64,000 nt of DNA from Salinarimonas sp046292825 (GTDB lineage: Bacteria > Pseudomonadota > Alphaproteobacteria > Rhizobiales > Beijerinckiaceae). Shown in pieces: positions 7,629-15,802 of the stretch. Within the stretch, counting starts at the first letter, position 1, and every line of letters starts with the position of its first letter. The notes below the pieces were generated by a model. That model was not told the DNA's origin. It did not search any database and saw only the letters and a list, made by a program, of their open reading frames with translations. Location of the stretch: NCBI RefSeq assembly GCF_046292825.1, contig NZ_JBKBQG010000023.1:1-64000 (forward strand). Direction: 5' to 3'. The position numbers were made by a program, and so were the translations under genes.

Positions 7629-8750
7629 TCACGCTGTCGCGCCCTCCGCCTCCAGGGCCGCGATCAGACGGGCGAGATCCTCGGGCGGCGGGCTCTCGAA
7701 GTGGAGCGCCTCGCCGCTCGCCGGGTGGGCGAAGCCGAGGATCGTGGCGTGGAGCGCCTGGCGCGAGAGCGCGTCGAGCGCCGCGCGCGCCGCCTCCCCG
7801 AGCCGCTTCGCCTTGGTGCGAAAGCCAGCGCCGTAGAGGCCGTCGCCCATGAGCGGGTGGCCGAGATGGGCCATGTGGACGCGGATCTGGTGCGTGCGCC
7901 CGGTCTCGAGCGCGCAGCGCACGAGGCTCGCGATCGGCGCTTGCGGGTCTCCGTAGACCGCCTCGATCTCGAAATGCGTGATCGCGACGCGTCCCCCCCG
8001 CCCCGCCGGGAGCACGGCCATCTTCTCGCGATTGTGCGGCGCCCGCCCGATCTCGGTCTCGATCGTGCCGTGACGCCGCGAGGGCACGCCCCAGACGAGG
8101 GCGAGATATTCGCGCTCGAGCGGGCCCGTGCGGCCGTGATCGGCGAATTGCGCCGAGAGCGCCTTGTGTGCGCGGTCGTTCTTGGCGACGACGAGGAGCC
8201 CGCTCGTGTCCTTGTCGAGCCGGTGCACGATGCCGGGCCGGCGCACGCCGCCGATGCCCGACAGGCTCTCCCCGCAATGGGCGACGAGCGCGTTGACGAG
8301 CGTGCCCGTCTCGTGGCCCGCGGCCGGGTGGACGACGAGCCCCGCCGGCTTGTCGATCACGATCAGGTCGTCGTCCTCGTGGACGATCGCGAGCGGGATG
8401 TCTTCCGGCTCCGGCGCGGCCGGCGCGGGCGGGGGGACGCGCAGCGCGAGGCGCGCGCCGGGGCGCACCTTCGCGGAGGCGCTCGCGGCTGCCGCCCCGT
8501 CGACCTCGGCGCGCCCGTCCCGGATCAGATCCTGCACGCGGGCGCGGGAGAGCTCCGGGAAGGCGCGGGCCAGCGCGCGATCGAGCCGCTCGGGCTCGCC
8601 CTCGTGCACACCCTCGCGCAGCGCCTCCCCCGCCGACCCGCCGTCGCCCGCAGCGTCGAGAGACGCCTCGTCCGCGTCCTCGTCGACGAGGACCGCCTGC
8701 GCGCGCCCCGTCGCCCCATCCCGATTTCCGTCCCGTCCGATCCCGCCCAC
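7629..8750 (-). CDS. RluA-family 23S rRNA pseudouridine synthase (RluD-like)
   Basis: This enzyme isomerises uridines in 23S rRNA, probably U1911/1915/1917 by RluD analogy. An N-terminal S4 RNA-binding domain (ERLDRALARAFPELSRARVQ) precedes the catalytic domain with PGIVHRLDKDTSGLLVVAKN, which contains the catalytic Asp in HRLDKDT. The ALETGRTHQIRVH segment is also conserved. The only ATG in frame lies inside the antisense of the tRNA-Glu gene and cannot be the start. I used a GTG that leaves a 373-residue product; another GTG 141 bases further in, just before the S4 domain, is equally plausible. The gene precedes rpoH in the same direction, an arrangement common in Hyphomicrobiales. Confidence 0.9.
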   Translation of the reverse strand: MGGIGRDGNRDGATGRAQAVLVDEDADEASLDAAGDGGSAGEALREGVHEGEPERLDRALARAFPELSRARVQDLIRDGRAEVDGAAAASASAKVRPGARLALRVPPPAPAAPEPEDIPLAIVHEDDDLIVIDKPAGLVVHPAAGHETGTLVNALVAHCGESLSGIGGVRRPGIVHRLDKDTSGLLVVAKNDRAHKALSAQFADHGRTGPLEREYLALVWGVPSRRHGTIETEIGRAPHNREKMAVLPAGRGGRVAITHFEIEAVYGDPQAPIASLVRCALETGRTHQIRVHMAHLGHPLMGDGLYGAGFRTKAKRLGEAARAALDALSRQALHATILGFAHPASGEALHFESPPPEDLARLIAALEAEGATA

Positions 8751-8843
8751 GCCGTGTCCGCTCCCGCTCTTCGCGAAATAAATCGCCCGAGGGGCTTGCC
8801 CCCGCCGCGTCGCCTGGATATACGAACGCCCATCCGCCGGCCA

Positions 8844-8919
8844 GCTCCCTTCGTCTAGCGGTCTAGGACGTCGCCCTCTCACGGCGAAAACAGGGGTTCG
8901 AGTCCCCTAGGGAGCGCCA
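8844..8919 (+). tRNA. tRNA-Glu (anticodon CTC)
   Basis: A full cloverleaf can be folded. The acceptor stem GCTCCCT pairs with AGGGAGC, followed by discriminator G and an encoded CCA. The D-arm is TCTAGCGGTCTAGGA, the anticodon stem TCGCC/GGCGA encloses the loop CTCTCAC with anticodon CTC, and the T-arm contains GGTTCGAGTCC. It reads GAG codons, frequent in this genome. It sits at the left edge of the polysaccharide region. Confidence 0.97.
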
Positions 8920-8976
8920 CCCGGCCGATCGTGCCGTCTGATCCGCCGAAAAATCCGTCTCCCGTCCGCACCCTCA

Positions 8977-8994
8977 CGTCGGTGAAGACCGACG
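8977..8994. other. Short perfect hairpin between tRNA-Glu and the membrane protein gene
   Basis: CGTCGGT and ACCGACG form a seven-base-pair stem closed by the tetraloop GAAG. It lies between the 3' ends of the tRNA (plus) and the polytopic membrane protein (minus). No T-tract follows on either strand, so an intrinsic terminator is only a possibility. Confidence 0.3.
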
Positions 8995-9025
8995 CGACGG
9001 GACGTGCCGGTCTCGGTCGCGCCCC

Positions 9026-11215
9026 TCAGGCTTCGTCGACGAGCGTCCGCTGTCGGCCGGGCGGCGCGGAGGCGGTGGCGAGTCGTGCCGCCGGGATTGC
9101 CGCAGCGTAGGCGACCAAGGCGGCGAAGAAGAGCGACAGCGCGCTCAGAGCGGATTCGATCGTCAGAAGCCATCGGGCTCGTTCGTCGAGCAGGGCGACG
9201 CTGCGCCGCGAATCGCCGACGGCGTAGAGGTCGACCGTTTCCTCTCCGAAATCGGACGAGATCGTCACCATGCCGGACCAGGGATGGGAGACGAAGGTCA
9301 AGATCACCCGTTCGGCCGCAGGCGCCTGCATGGTCAGGCGCGCCGGCGCGCCGCCGACGAAGACCCATGCACCGGGCCGCCGCTCCCAAGCGCCTTCGGG
9401 CGCGAAGGCGTCGAGCGGGATCTCGACGCCGGATGCCGTGCGGGCGTCGACCAGCCACACCTCGGACCCGTGACCGCCCGCGCGGCGATCGCCGCCGGCC
9501 GTGATCGCCACGCTGCCTGCGCCCGCGGCCGGCGCGAGCGACGCCAAAGACGGAACCGGCGGCGCCGGAAACCAGGAGGCGAGGAGGGCGGCGACCAGCG
9601 ACGCCACGAGGAGGGCCGGCGGCTTCCGCCATTCCCCGCTGGAAATCGCCACCCATCCCGCCGCGGCGAGGGCGACGAGCAAGCCGACCAAAACGACGGG
9701 ACGCTCGCCGAACCAGACGACCGCAAGGACGAGGCAAGCGAACGCGCCGCTCGCGGTCGCGATCGCGCCGAGCCACGCCGACCACGGCCGCGCCTCAGCA
9801 ATGGCCGATGCCAATACAGGTGCGGGTCGCGAAACCGCCGCCGCGCCCCACATTCGCGCACCGCCCCATCCGAGGAGCAGGACGGCCGCGAGCAGCGTCG
9901 TGGTGATCATCCAATGCGAGTAGCGATAGTCTCCGGACATCGCGATGAAGAAGAGGCCGGCCATGTGGCACAGACCGCTGGCGAGGAGCGCGGCCGCGAG
10001 CAGGGGCACCTCGTCGCGCGTGCGCAGAGCCGCGACCAGGGCGGCGGGCGCCAGGACGCAGGCGAGCGCGAGAAAGATCCACGGCGCGAAGAATCCGGAA
10101 TGGAGGATCTGCGCGAGACCCGTGCCGAGCCGCGTCTCGGGGCGCGGTTGCACGCGCGCGACATGCGCCGCGGGTCCGGGGTCGATGCGCGTCCACACCG
10201 GGTCCCAGAGCGGCCAGCCTCCCAGGCCGAGAAGGCTGCCGAAAACGGCGCTGCGATGGGAGAGATAGGCGGCCGGGGCGCCGCGCACGCCCTCGAGCCA
10301 GGCCGACGCGACCGCGCGCCGCTGCTCCGGCTCGATCAGCCACGGTACCCGTGCGCGCTGCGTCGACGCGGCCTCTGCGGAGTGGATCTGAACGCCCGTC
10401 ATCAGGGGGATGACGGAGCGCGGCGTGTAGAGCGCGCGGATGTCCTCTTCCGTCGCGGGCAGGAACATCTCCAGGGGTTCGGTGGTGCCCGAGCGCAAGG
10501 CGGTGCCGATGACGTCGTATTTCGCGAGCACGGTCCAGAAATGGGTCTTCTTCTCGACCACCGCGGCCGAAAAGGCCTGGCTCGCGATGAACAGGCCGAT
10601 CGTGGCGAGGGCGGCGACGAGCGTCGAGCGAATCAGAGCCGGCTCGCCCGTTCGGCGCAGGGACGCGGTCGCGAAGGCCCAGACGAGGAGAGGCGCCACG
10701 GCCGCGAGCGCGTTGTGGCGCGCGCCGACGGCGACGAAGACGAGGAGCGCCGCGCACCCCCACGCGCCGATCGCGATCGCTCGGCGCATCGTTCCCGACA
10801 GGGCCACGAGGCCGACGGCCCCCAGGAGCGCCGCCGCCATCAGGACGTCGCTCCAGAGCGCGCCGACGATCCCGAGCACCGGCGGCATGGCCATCACGAC
10901 CACGACGGCGGGAGGAAAGAGCCGGTGCAGGCGCGGCGCGTAGGCGGCCGCCACGGCGCCGATGCCGCCGAAGAACAGCGCGAGCTGCAGGGCGAGCATC
11001 AGAGCGGGATCGTCCGTGAGCGCCTGAACCCCTCCCCAGAGAACCGCGAGGATCGGCGGAAAGGAGTCCGATATGGCGCCGGTGCGCCCCTGATGCATGA
11101 GCGTGATCGTATCGGTCGATATTCCGCCAGGATACACGCAGACGAAGATCAATGCCGCCCATGCGAGCGCCAGTAACAACATGCGACACTGCCAAGTTTG
11201 GAAGACCAAAGTCAC
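9026..11215 (-). CDS. Polytopic inner-membrane protein of unknown function, surface-polysaccharide locus
   Basis: The protein has 729 residues and roughly a dozen transmembrane helices over the first 530. It then has a soluble stretch (about 555-680) and one or two further membrane segments. The first loop reads YPGGISTDTITLMHQG and is followed by DSFPPILAVLWG, a pattern of acidic loop residues and proline seen in GT-C-like and DUF6020-type membrane proteins of glycan loci. A lipid-linked sugar transferase or polymerase role is inference. The start may be the GTG used here (GAGG five bases before it) or an ATG 33 bases later. It is divergent from the GT2 gene, with a 129-base shared upstream region. 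Confidence 0.75.
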   Translation of the reverse strand: MTLVFQTWQCRMLLLALAWAALIFVCVYPGGISTDTITLMHQGRTGAISDSFPPILAVLWGGVQALTDDPALMLALQLALFFGGIGAVAAAYAPRLHRLFPPAVVVVMAMPPVLGIVGALWSDVLMAAALLGAVGLVALSGTMRRAIAIGAWGCAALLVFVAVGARHNALAAVAPLLVWAFATASLRRTGEPALIRSTLVAALATIGLFIASQAFSAAVVEKKTHFWTVLAKYDVIGTALRSGTTEPLEMFLPATEEDIRALYTPRSVIPLMTGVQIHSAEAASTQRARVPWLIEPEQRRAVASAWLEGVRGAPAAYLSHRSAVFGSLLGLGGWPLWDPVWTRIDPGPAAHVARVQPRPETRLGTGLAQILHSGFFAPWIFLALACVLAPAALVAALRTRDEVPLLAAALLASGLCHMAGLFFIAMSGDYRYSHWMITTTLLAAVLLLGWGGARMWGAAAVSRPAPVLASAIAEARPWSAWLGAIATASGAFACLVLAVVWFGERPVVLVGLLVALAAAGWVAISSGEWRKPPALLVASLVAALLASWFPAPPVPSLASLAPAAGAGSVAITAGGDRRAGGHGSEVWLVDARTASGVEIPLDAFAPEGAWERRPGAWVFVGGAPARLTMQAPAAERVILTFVSHPWSGMVTISSDFGEETVDLYAVGDSRRSVALLDERARWLLTIESALSALSLFFAALVAYAAAIPAARLATASAPPGRQRTLVDEA

Positions 11216-11344
11216 ACGCCCCTCGGCTGTCCGCTATTTCTCCCTTAGGTCCGCTGCCGGCTTTACGCAACGCAAGAATTCAATCGATTCTGTGGACGGC
11301 AGCAATTCGTGGCGATATAAACTGCCGCGAAACTGGAGAGCAGC

Positions 11345-12034
11345 ATGGCCGCCGTGGACGGAGCCTGGGTCGTCATCCCCGCGTTCGACGAGGCCGCGAG
11401 CGGCGTCGTGGGGCGGACGGTCGCCGACGTGCGACGTGCATTCCCCAACGTCGTCGTCGTGGACGACTGCTCGAGCGACGCCACCGGCGATCAGGCGCTC
11501 GCCGCCGGGGCTCATGTCTGCCGGCACGCGATCAATCTCGGCCAGGGAGCGGCGCTCGCGACGGGGATCCGTTACGCGCTCGAACGCGGCGCGGAGATCG
11601 TCGTCACCTTCGATGCCGACGGCCAGCACCGCGTCGCGGACGCGCTGGCGATGATCGATCGGCTCCGGGAGACCGGCGTCGACGTCGTTCTCGGATCGCG
11701 TTTCCTCGGGCGAGCGGTCGGCATGTCCGAGCGCAAGCGCCTGTTCCTGCGGCTTGCGACCGCCTTCACCCGCGTGACCTCCGGCCTCCCGGTGACCGAT
11801 ACCCACAACGGCTTGCGGGTGCTGAGCGCACGGGCCGCGCGGGCGATCGTCATCCGGCAGAATCGCATGGCGCACGCCTCCGAGATCCTCGACGAGATCC
11901 GCTCGCGCGGGCTGGCCTTCGTCGAGCACCCGGTGGAGATCGCCTACACGGATTATTCGATGGCGAAGGGCCAGCGCATGTCCGGGGCGTTCGCCATCGT
12001 CGCCGATCTCACGATGCGGAAGCTCTATCGATGA
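11345..12034 (+). CDS. GT2 glycosyltransferase, dolichol-phosphate-mannose-synthase-like
   Basis: The product has 229 residues. The fold begins with WVVIPAFDEA, followed by VVVVDDCSSDATGD (nucleotide binding), the NLGQGAALATGIRYAL segment and the metal-binding FDADGQH. The acceptor-side motif GSRFLGRA and the TDTHNGLRVLS segment match the DPM1/GtrB-like subgroup, which loads sugar onto polyprenyl phosphate. It has no C-terminal membrane helices, unlike GtrB. Its stop codon overlaps the next start by ATGA. With the following two small membrane proteins it forms a trio that may produce and flip a lipid-linked sugar. Confidence 0.9.
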   Translation: MAAVDGAWVVIPAFDEAASGVVGRTVADVRRAFPNVVVVDDCSSDATGDQALAAGAHVCRHAINLGQGAALATGIRYALERGAEIVVTFDADGQHRVADALAMIDRLRETGVDVVLGSRFLGRAVGMSERKRLFLRLATAFTRVTSGLPVTDTHNGLRVLSARAARAIVIRQNRMAHASEILDEIRSRGLAFVEHPVEIAYTDYSMAKGQRMSGAFAIVADLTMRKLYR

Positions 12035-12369
12035 TCGCTCAGATCGGTCTCCTCGGCGCCCTCGCGGCGCTGGCTCTCTACGCCTTGTCGCAGCGACGGC
12101 GCACGCCCTTCGTCGCGATCGCGATCGCCGCGGGCGCCGTGACGGGCGCCGTCCTGGTGGCGGCGCCGGGCATGGCGACGGACGTCGCGCTCGCGGTGGG
12201 CATCGGCCGTGGCGCGGACCTCGTCTTCTACGTCTTCATCCTCCTGACGCTGGCGGCGGTCTTCAACCTGCACCTTCGCCAGAGAGCCCAGCTCGAGACG
12301 CTCACGCAGCTCACGCGCACGCTCGCCCTGATGACCGCCCGCCAGCCGACGCCGGACGAGCGTCCATGA
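12031..12369 (+). CDS. DUF2304-type small membrane protein
   Basis: The protein has 112 residues with three predicted membrane helices (about 3-20, 27-48 and 60-84), then a hydrophilic tail starting HLRQRAQLETLTQLTRTLAL. The size, topology and the tail resembling a short coiled coil match DUF2304 proteins, which typically follow a GT2 enzyme. Its start overlaps the GT2 stop (ATGA) and its stop overlaps the next start (ATGA), so the three genes are translationally coupled. The molecular role of the family is not known; a membrane anchor or partner for the GT2 is inference. Confidence 0.82.
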   Translation: MIAQIGLLGALAALALYALSQRRRTPFVAIAIAAGAVTGAVLVAAPGMATDVALAVGIGRGADLVFYVFILLTLAAVFNLHLRQRAQLETLTQLTRTLALMTARQPTPDERP

Positions 12370-12716
12370 GCCTGCGGATGATCGCGGCCTGCATCGTGGT
12401 GGCGATCGCGCTCGCCGCGGGTCAGGTGCTGTTCAAGCTGGCCGCGACCCAGATCGCATCCCGCAGCGGAACGCTCCTGTCGGCGCTCGCGTCGCCGTGG
12501 CTGGCGGTCGCGCTCCTCGTCTACGCGATCGCGACGGCGTTGTGGATCTGGGTGTTGACGCAGGTGCCGCTGACCCGGGCCTATCCCTTCGCGCTCGTCT
12601 CGATGGCGATGGTGCCGATCGCCGGCGCGCTGCTCTTCTCCGAGCCCCTCTCCGCGCGCTACCTCGTCGGATTCGGCCTCGTTCTGGCCGGCTTGGCCGT
12701 CATTCAGAGCGCGTGA
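12366..12716 (+). CDS. SMR/EamA-like four-helix membrane protein, possible lipid-linked sugar flippase subunit
   Basis: The protein has 116 residues with four hydrophobic helices in the small-multidrug-resistance arrangement. The VPLTRAYPFALVSMAMVPIA segment and LSARYLVGFGLVLAGLAVI at the end are typical of the DMT superfamily. ArnE/ArnF-type members of this size translocate lipid-linked aminosugars, and the coupling to a GT2 and a DUF2304 protein favours such a role over drug export. The gene's 3' end overlaps the convergent methyltransferase gene by 17 bases. Confidence 0.82.
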   Translation: MSLRMIAACIVVAIALAAGQVLFKLAATQIASRSGTLLSALASPWLAVALLVYAIATALWIWVLTQVPLTRAYPFALVSMAMVPIAGALLFSEPLSARYLVGFGLVLAGLAVIQSA

Positions 12717-13611
12717 CGGGCTCGCGAGCCGCGCCGCGCGACGCCTCCGCGATCAGGATCCCGGTCGGGAGGGGTGCCGCCAGGTTCGGCGGCAGCAGGC
12801 GTCCGAGGGCGCTCAGACGCAAGACCTCGAGGAGGTAGCGCACGCTGTATCCGACGTTCAGCGGACGCGCGGCGAGCTTCAACGCGTCCTCGCCGTAGCC
12901 GAGCGACGTCGCCGCACGGCGCAGCGCGGCGATCGCCCCCGCCCGCGTCGGGATCGACACGTGCTCTCCGGGCTCGAAATACGGCCAGCGGCGGCGCAGC
13001 ACGCGAAAGGCGAGCGAGCCGGAATCGGGCGTGACGAGGACGAGCCGCCCGCCCGGAGCGACGAGCGACAGGCAATCGCGCGCGAAGGAGGCCGGGTCGA
13101 GCACGTGCTCCCATACCGCCACCGAGAAGACGAGATCGTAACGGCCTGCGAAGCCGTCCGTCCAGTCCGATCGGTTGAGGTCGCGCTCGTGATAGGCGAC
13201 GTCCGCGGCGAGGCGTGCGGGGCGCGGGCCGATGTCGATCGCGGTGCCGGTCCAGCCGGGGAGCGCATCGCGCAGGCGCGTCGCCACCTCCCCGTGCCCC
13301 GCCCCGATGTCGATCCAGCGTCCGCGCTCGTGGGCGGCCCGTCGCGCGATCGTGCGCGCGTAGAAGGCATATTGCGGCTCGAGGGCCGAGTCGCGGGCGG
13401 CGGCGGCGTACCAATCGGGCCGCAGCGCGTCGTAATCGGCGTAGAACGCCGCGAGCCGCTCAGCCGAGGGCGGCGTGCAGGTCCCCAGCGAGCCGCAATC
13501 GCGGCACGCGAACAGGTCGAAGGGGCCGAAGGACCGGTCCACCTTGTGGCGCACGTCGCGGAACGCGACGACGAGATCCTCGCCTCCGCAATAGGGACAG
13601 GTCGCTGCCAT
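12700..13611 (-). CDS. SAM-dependent methyltransferase with N-terminal zinc-binding motif
   Basis: The product has 303 residues. Residues 5-40 hold two CxxC pairs (CPYCGG and CRDCG), a zinc-knuckle arrangement found at the start of many glycan-locus methyltransferases. The Rossmann domain follows with WIDIGAGHGEVATRL as motif I, FSVAVWEHVLDP and LSLVAPGGRLVLVTPDSGSL as later motifs. A role in methylating a sugar, for example as a chain cap, fits the context but the substrate is unknown. The start is the ATG directly before the first Cys pair; the upstream open frame lacks support. It is divergent from the Wzm gene. Confidence 0.87.
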   Translation of the reverse strand: MAATCPYCGGEDLVVAFRDVRHKVDRSFGPFDLFACRDCGSLGTCTPPSAERLAAFYADYDALRPDWYAAAARDSALEPQYAFYARTIARRAAHERGRWIDIGAGHGEVATRLRDALPGWTGTAIDIGPRPARLAADVAYHERDLNRSDWTDGFAGRYDLVFSVAVWEHVLDPASFARDCLSLVAPGGRLVLVTPDSGSLAFRVLRRRWPYFEPGEHVSIPTRAGAIAALRRAATSLGYGEDALKLAARPLNVGYSVRYLLEVLRLSALGRLLPPNLAAPLPTGILIAEASRGAAREPVTRSE

Positions 13612-13762
13612 GTTTCGTCGGCTCCCGGCCAATGCGCCTCGGCCGGGGATCGATACGTGATACCCTGGCCGACCGCAATGTGCGCCGCGCTTGTATGCGG
13701 GCGCGAGAGCGGTTAGACGGACGGGCGCGGCGCAGCCGCCGCGCGACGGGATCTCGGGACGG

Positions 13763-14551
13763 ATGAGAACGCACTCGCTCCACGCCTTGAGCTGGAGGCA
13801 AAACGTCAATCTCGTGCGGGTGCTCGCCCGGCGCGACCTGCGGGCGATGCTGAGCCGGACGCTTCTCGGCTATGCCTGGACGCTGGCGCTGCCGCTCACC
13901 TACGTGATGGTGTTCTCGTTCTATCGGCTGATCTTCGGCATCTCGCTCGGGAGCGGCGTGCCCTACGTGCCCTTCACCTTCGGCGGGATCATGCTGTGGA
14001 TGCTCTTCTCGAGCATCGTGGCGGGCAGCTACCAGTCGATCGCCTCGAACGCGAGCGTCCTCAAGAAGATGGACACGCCGCGCGAGGTGTTCTTCGCGAC
14101 CGCCTTCGTGGTGCCGTCGATCAATTTCGGCGTCTCGCTGGTCTTCTTCCTCCTGATCTGCGCGTTCTTCGGCGTCTTCGGCTGGGGCATCCTCTGGCTG
14201 CCGGTCGCGTTGGCGCTGGTCTATCTGCTGGCGGCGGGGATCGGGATGCTCACGGTCGCGGTCGGCGTCTATCGTCACGACGTCGTGGTGGCGGTGCCGA
14301 TCGTGCTGCAGGTCTGGATGCTGATGACGCCGATCTTCTATCCGGTCGAGCTCATCCCCGAGAGCGTCCGCTGGCTCGTCTATCTCAACCCGATGGCAGG
14401 CATCGTGGCGACCTTCCGCGAGCCGTTCTTCCTCGGCACTCCCGTCTCTCTCGCGATCCTCCTGCCGACCGCGCTCGGCACCTTCCTCGTCGCGGCGATC
14501 GGGTATTACCTGTTCCGGCGCACCGGACGCTACCTCGCCGACATCATGTGA
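13763..14551 (+). CDS. wzm: ABC-2 polysaccharide exporter permease (Wzm-like)
   Basis: The product has 262 residues with six membrane helices, the layout of Wzm/KpsM/RfbA permeases. N-terminal basic helix RRDLRAMLSRTLLGYAW precedes the first membrane segment. The segment MLMTPIFYPVELIPESVRWL and the C-terminal LNPMAGIVATFREPFF are characteristic. It is paired with the ATPase gene 12 bases downstream. It would export a lipid-linked O-antigen or capsule polymer across the inner membrane. Confidence 0.93.
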   Translation: MRTHSLHALSWRQNVNLVRVLARRDLRAMLSRTLLGYAWTLALPLTYVMVFSFYRLIFGISLGSGVPYVPFTFGGIMLWMLFSSIVAGSYQSIASNASVLKKMDTPREVFFATAFVVPSINFGVSLVFFLLICAFFGVFGWGILWLPVALALVYLLAAGIGMLTVAVGVYRHDVVVAVPIVLQVWMLMTPIFYPVELIPESVRWLVYLNPMAGIVATFREPFFLGTPVSLAILLPTALGTFLVAAIGYYLFRRTGRYLADIM

Positions 14552-14563
14552 GCCGATAGACCC

Positions 14564-15802
14564 ATGTCCGACGACGACGTCATCCTCTCCGTTCGCGGCG
14601 TCTCCAAGCGCTACGGCCTGCCGCCGCTCCTGCCGTGGAGGAAGCGTCCGGAAGGCGGCCATTACGCTCTGCGCGACATCGATTTCGAGGTGCGGCGCGG
14701 CGAGAGCTTCGGGATCCTGGGCCCGAACGGGGCGGGCAAGAGCACGCTCCTCAAGGTGCTCGCCGGCGTCACGCCGCCCGACGAGGGCGAGGTCGAGGTC
14801 CGCGGGCGCCTCTTCCCGATGATCGAGCTGAACGCCGGCATGCACATGGAGCTGCCCGGGCGCGACAATATCGAGGTGCTCGGTGCGATCATGGGCATGA
14901 GCGCGACCGAGATCCGGGAGAAGATGCCCCGCATCGAGGCGTTCTCCGAGCTCGGGGAATGGCTGGACAAGCCGCTGTGGAGCTATTCGAGCGGCATGAT
15001 CGCACGTCTCGGCTTCTCGATCGCGATCAACGTCGACGCCGAGATCCTGCTCGTCGACGAGGTGCTCGCGGTGGGCGACATCGCGTTCCAGAAGAAGTGC
15101 ATGACGCGGATCCACGAGCTCGCCGCGGCCGGCGTCACCATCCTGCTCGTCTCCCACAGTCCCTACCAGGTCGAGCGCATCTGCGACCGCGCGCTCCTCG
15201 TCGATCACGGGCGCATGCTCGAGATCGGCTCGGCGAAGGACGTGATGAAGCGCTATTTCGCGATGATGGACGCCAAGATCGTCGCGGCCGGCGAGGGCGA
15301 GGCGAAGCCCGAGGCCAAGCGCCGCGGCACCGGCGACATCCGCGTCCAGCGCATCGAGATCCTCGACGCGAACGGCAACCCGACCGACACCGTGGAGACC
15401 TGCAGCCCCGTCACGTTCCGTCTGCACTACGTCGCCAAGGAGGACATCCGGCGGCCGAATTTCGCGCTGCGCCTCGTCGACCGGCAGAACGCGCTCCTCA
15501 TGTCGATGTCCTCCGTCGCCGACCGACCCGAATTGATCCCGCAAGGCGAGCACGTGGTCGATTGCCGGGTCGACGGCATCCCGTTGACGACGAACAAGCT
15601 GTCCTTGTCGGTGAAGGTGTCGAACGCCGTGGTTCTAGACGCGGTCGAGGACTTCCTGCGCTTCGACATTCGCGCGACCGAGCACCAATCGATCCGAACC
15701 GGAGGCGTGGGAACCGCCTACGGCGAGAGCGCGTGGGACTTCGGCAGCGCCTCGCAGGCCGTGTCATCCGACGCGCGACGGGCCGTGGGAGGTCTCTCTT
15801 GA
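14564..15802 (+). CDS. wzt: Polysaccharide ABC transporter ATPase with C-terminal carbohydrate-binding domain (Wzt-like)
   Basis: The protein has 412 residues. The ATPase domain (about 1-245) has Walker A GPNGAGKST, signature SYSSGMIARLGFS, Walker B ILLVDEVLAVGD and the switch His in VSHS. A variable linker and a beta-rich C-terminal domain (about 265-390) follow, as in Wzt proteins that recognise the modified non-reducing end of their own polymer. That architecture implies the exported chain is capped, and the methyltransferases nearby are candidates for making the cap. Its stop codon overlaps the next gene's TTG start. Confidence 0.93.
   Translation: MSDDDVILSVRGVSKRYGLPPLLPWRKRPEGGHYALRDIDFEVRRGESFGILGPNGAGKSTLLKVLAGVTPPDEGEVEVRGRLFPMIELNAGMHMELPGRDNIEVLGAIMGMSATEIREKMPRIEAFSELGEWLDKPLWSYSSGMIARLGFSIAINVDAEILLVDEVLAVGDIAFQKKCMTRIHELAAAGVTILLVSHSPYQVERICDRALLVDHGRMLEIGSAKDVMKRYFAMMDAKIVAAGEGEAKPEAKRRGTGDIRVQRIEILDANGNPTDTVETCSPVTFRLHYVAKEDIRRPNFALRLVDRQNALLMSMSSVADRPELIPQGEHVVDCRVDGIPLTTNKLSLSVKVSNAVVLDAVEDFLRFDIRATEHQSIRTGGVGTAYGESAWDFGSASQAVSSDARRAVGGLS

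Noticed and set aside
8751..8882. N-terminal extension of the RluA-family protein up to the ATG in the tRNA antisense
   Set aside because: The extension would require the start codon within a tRNA gene, and its sequence has no homology-like features.
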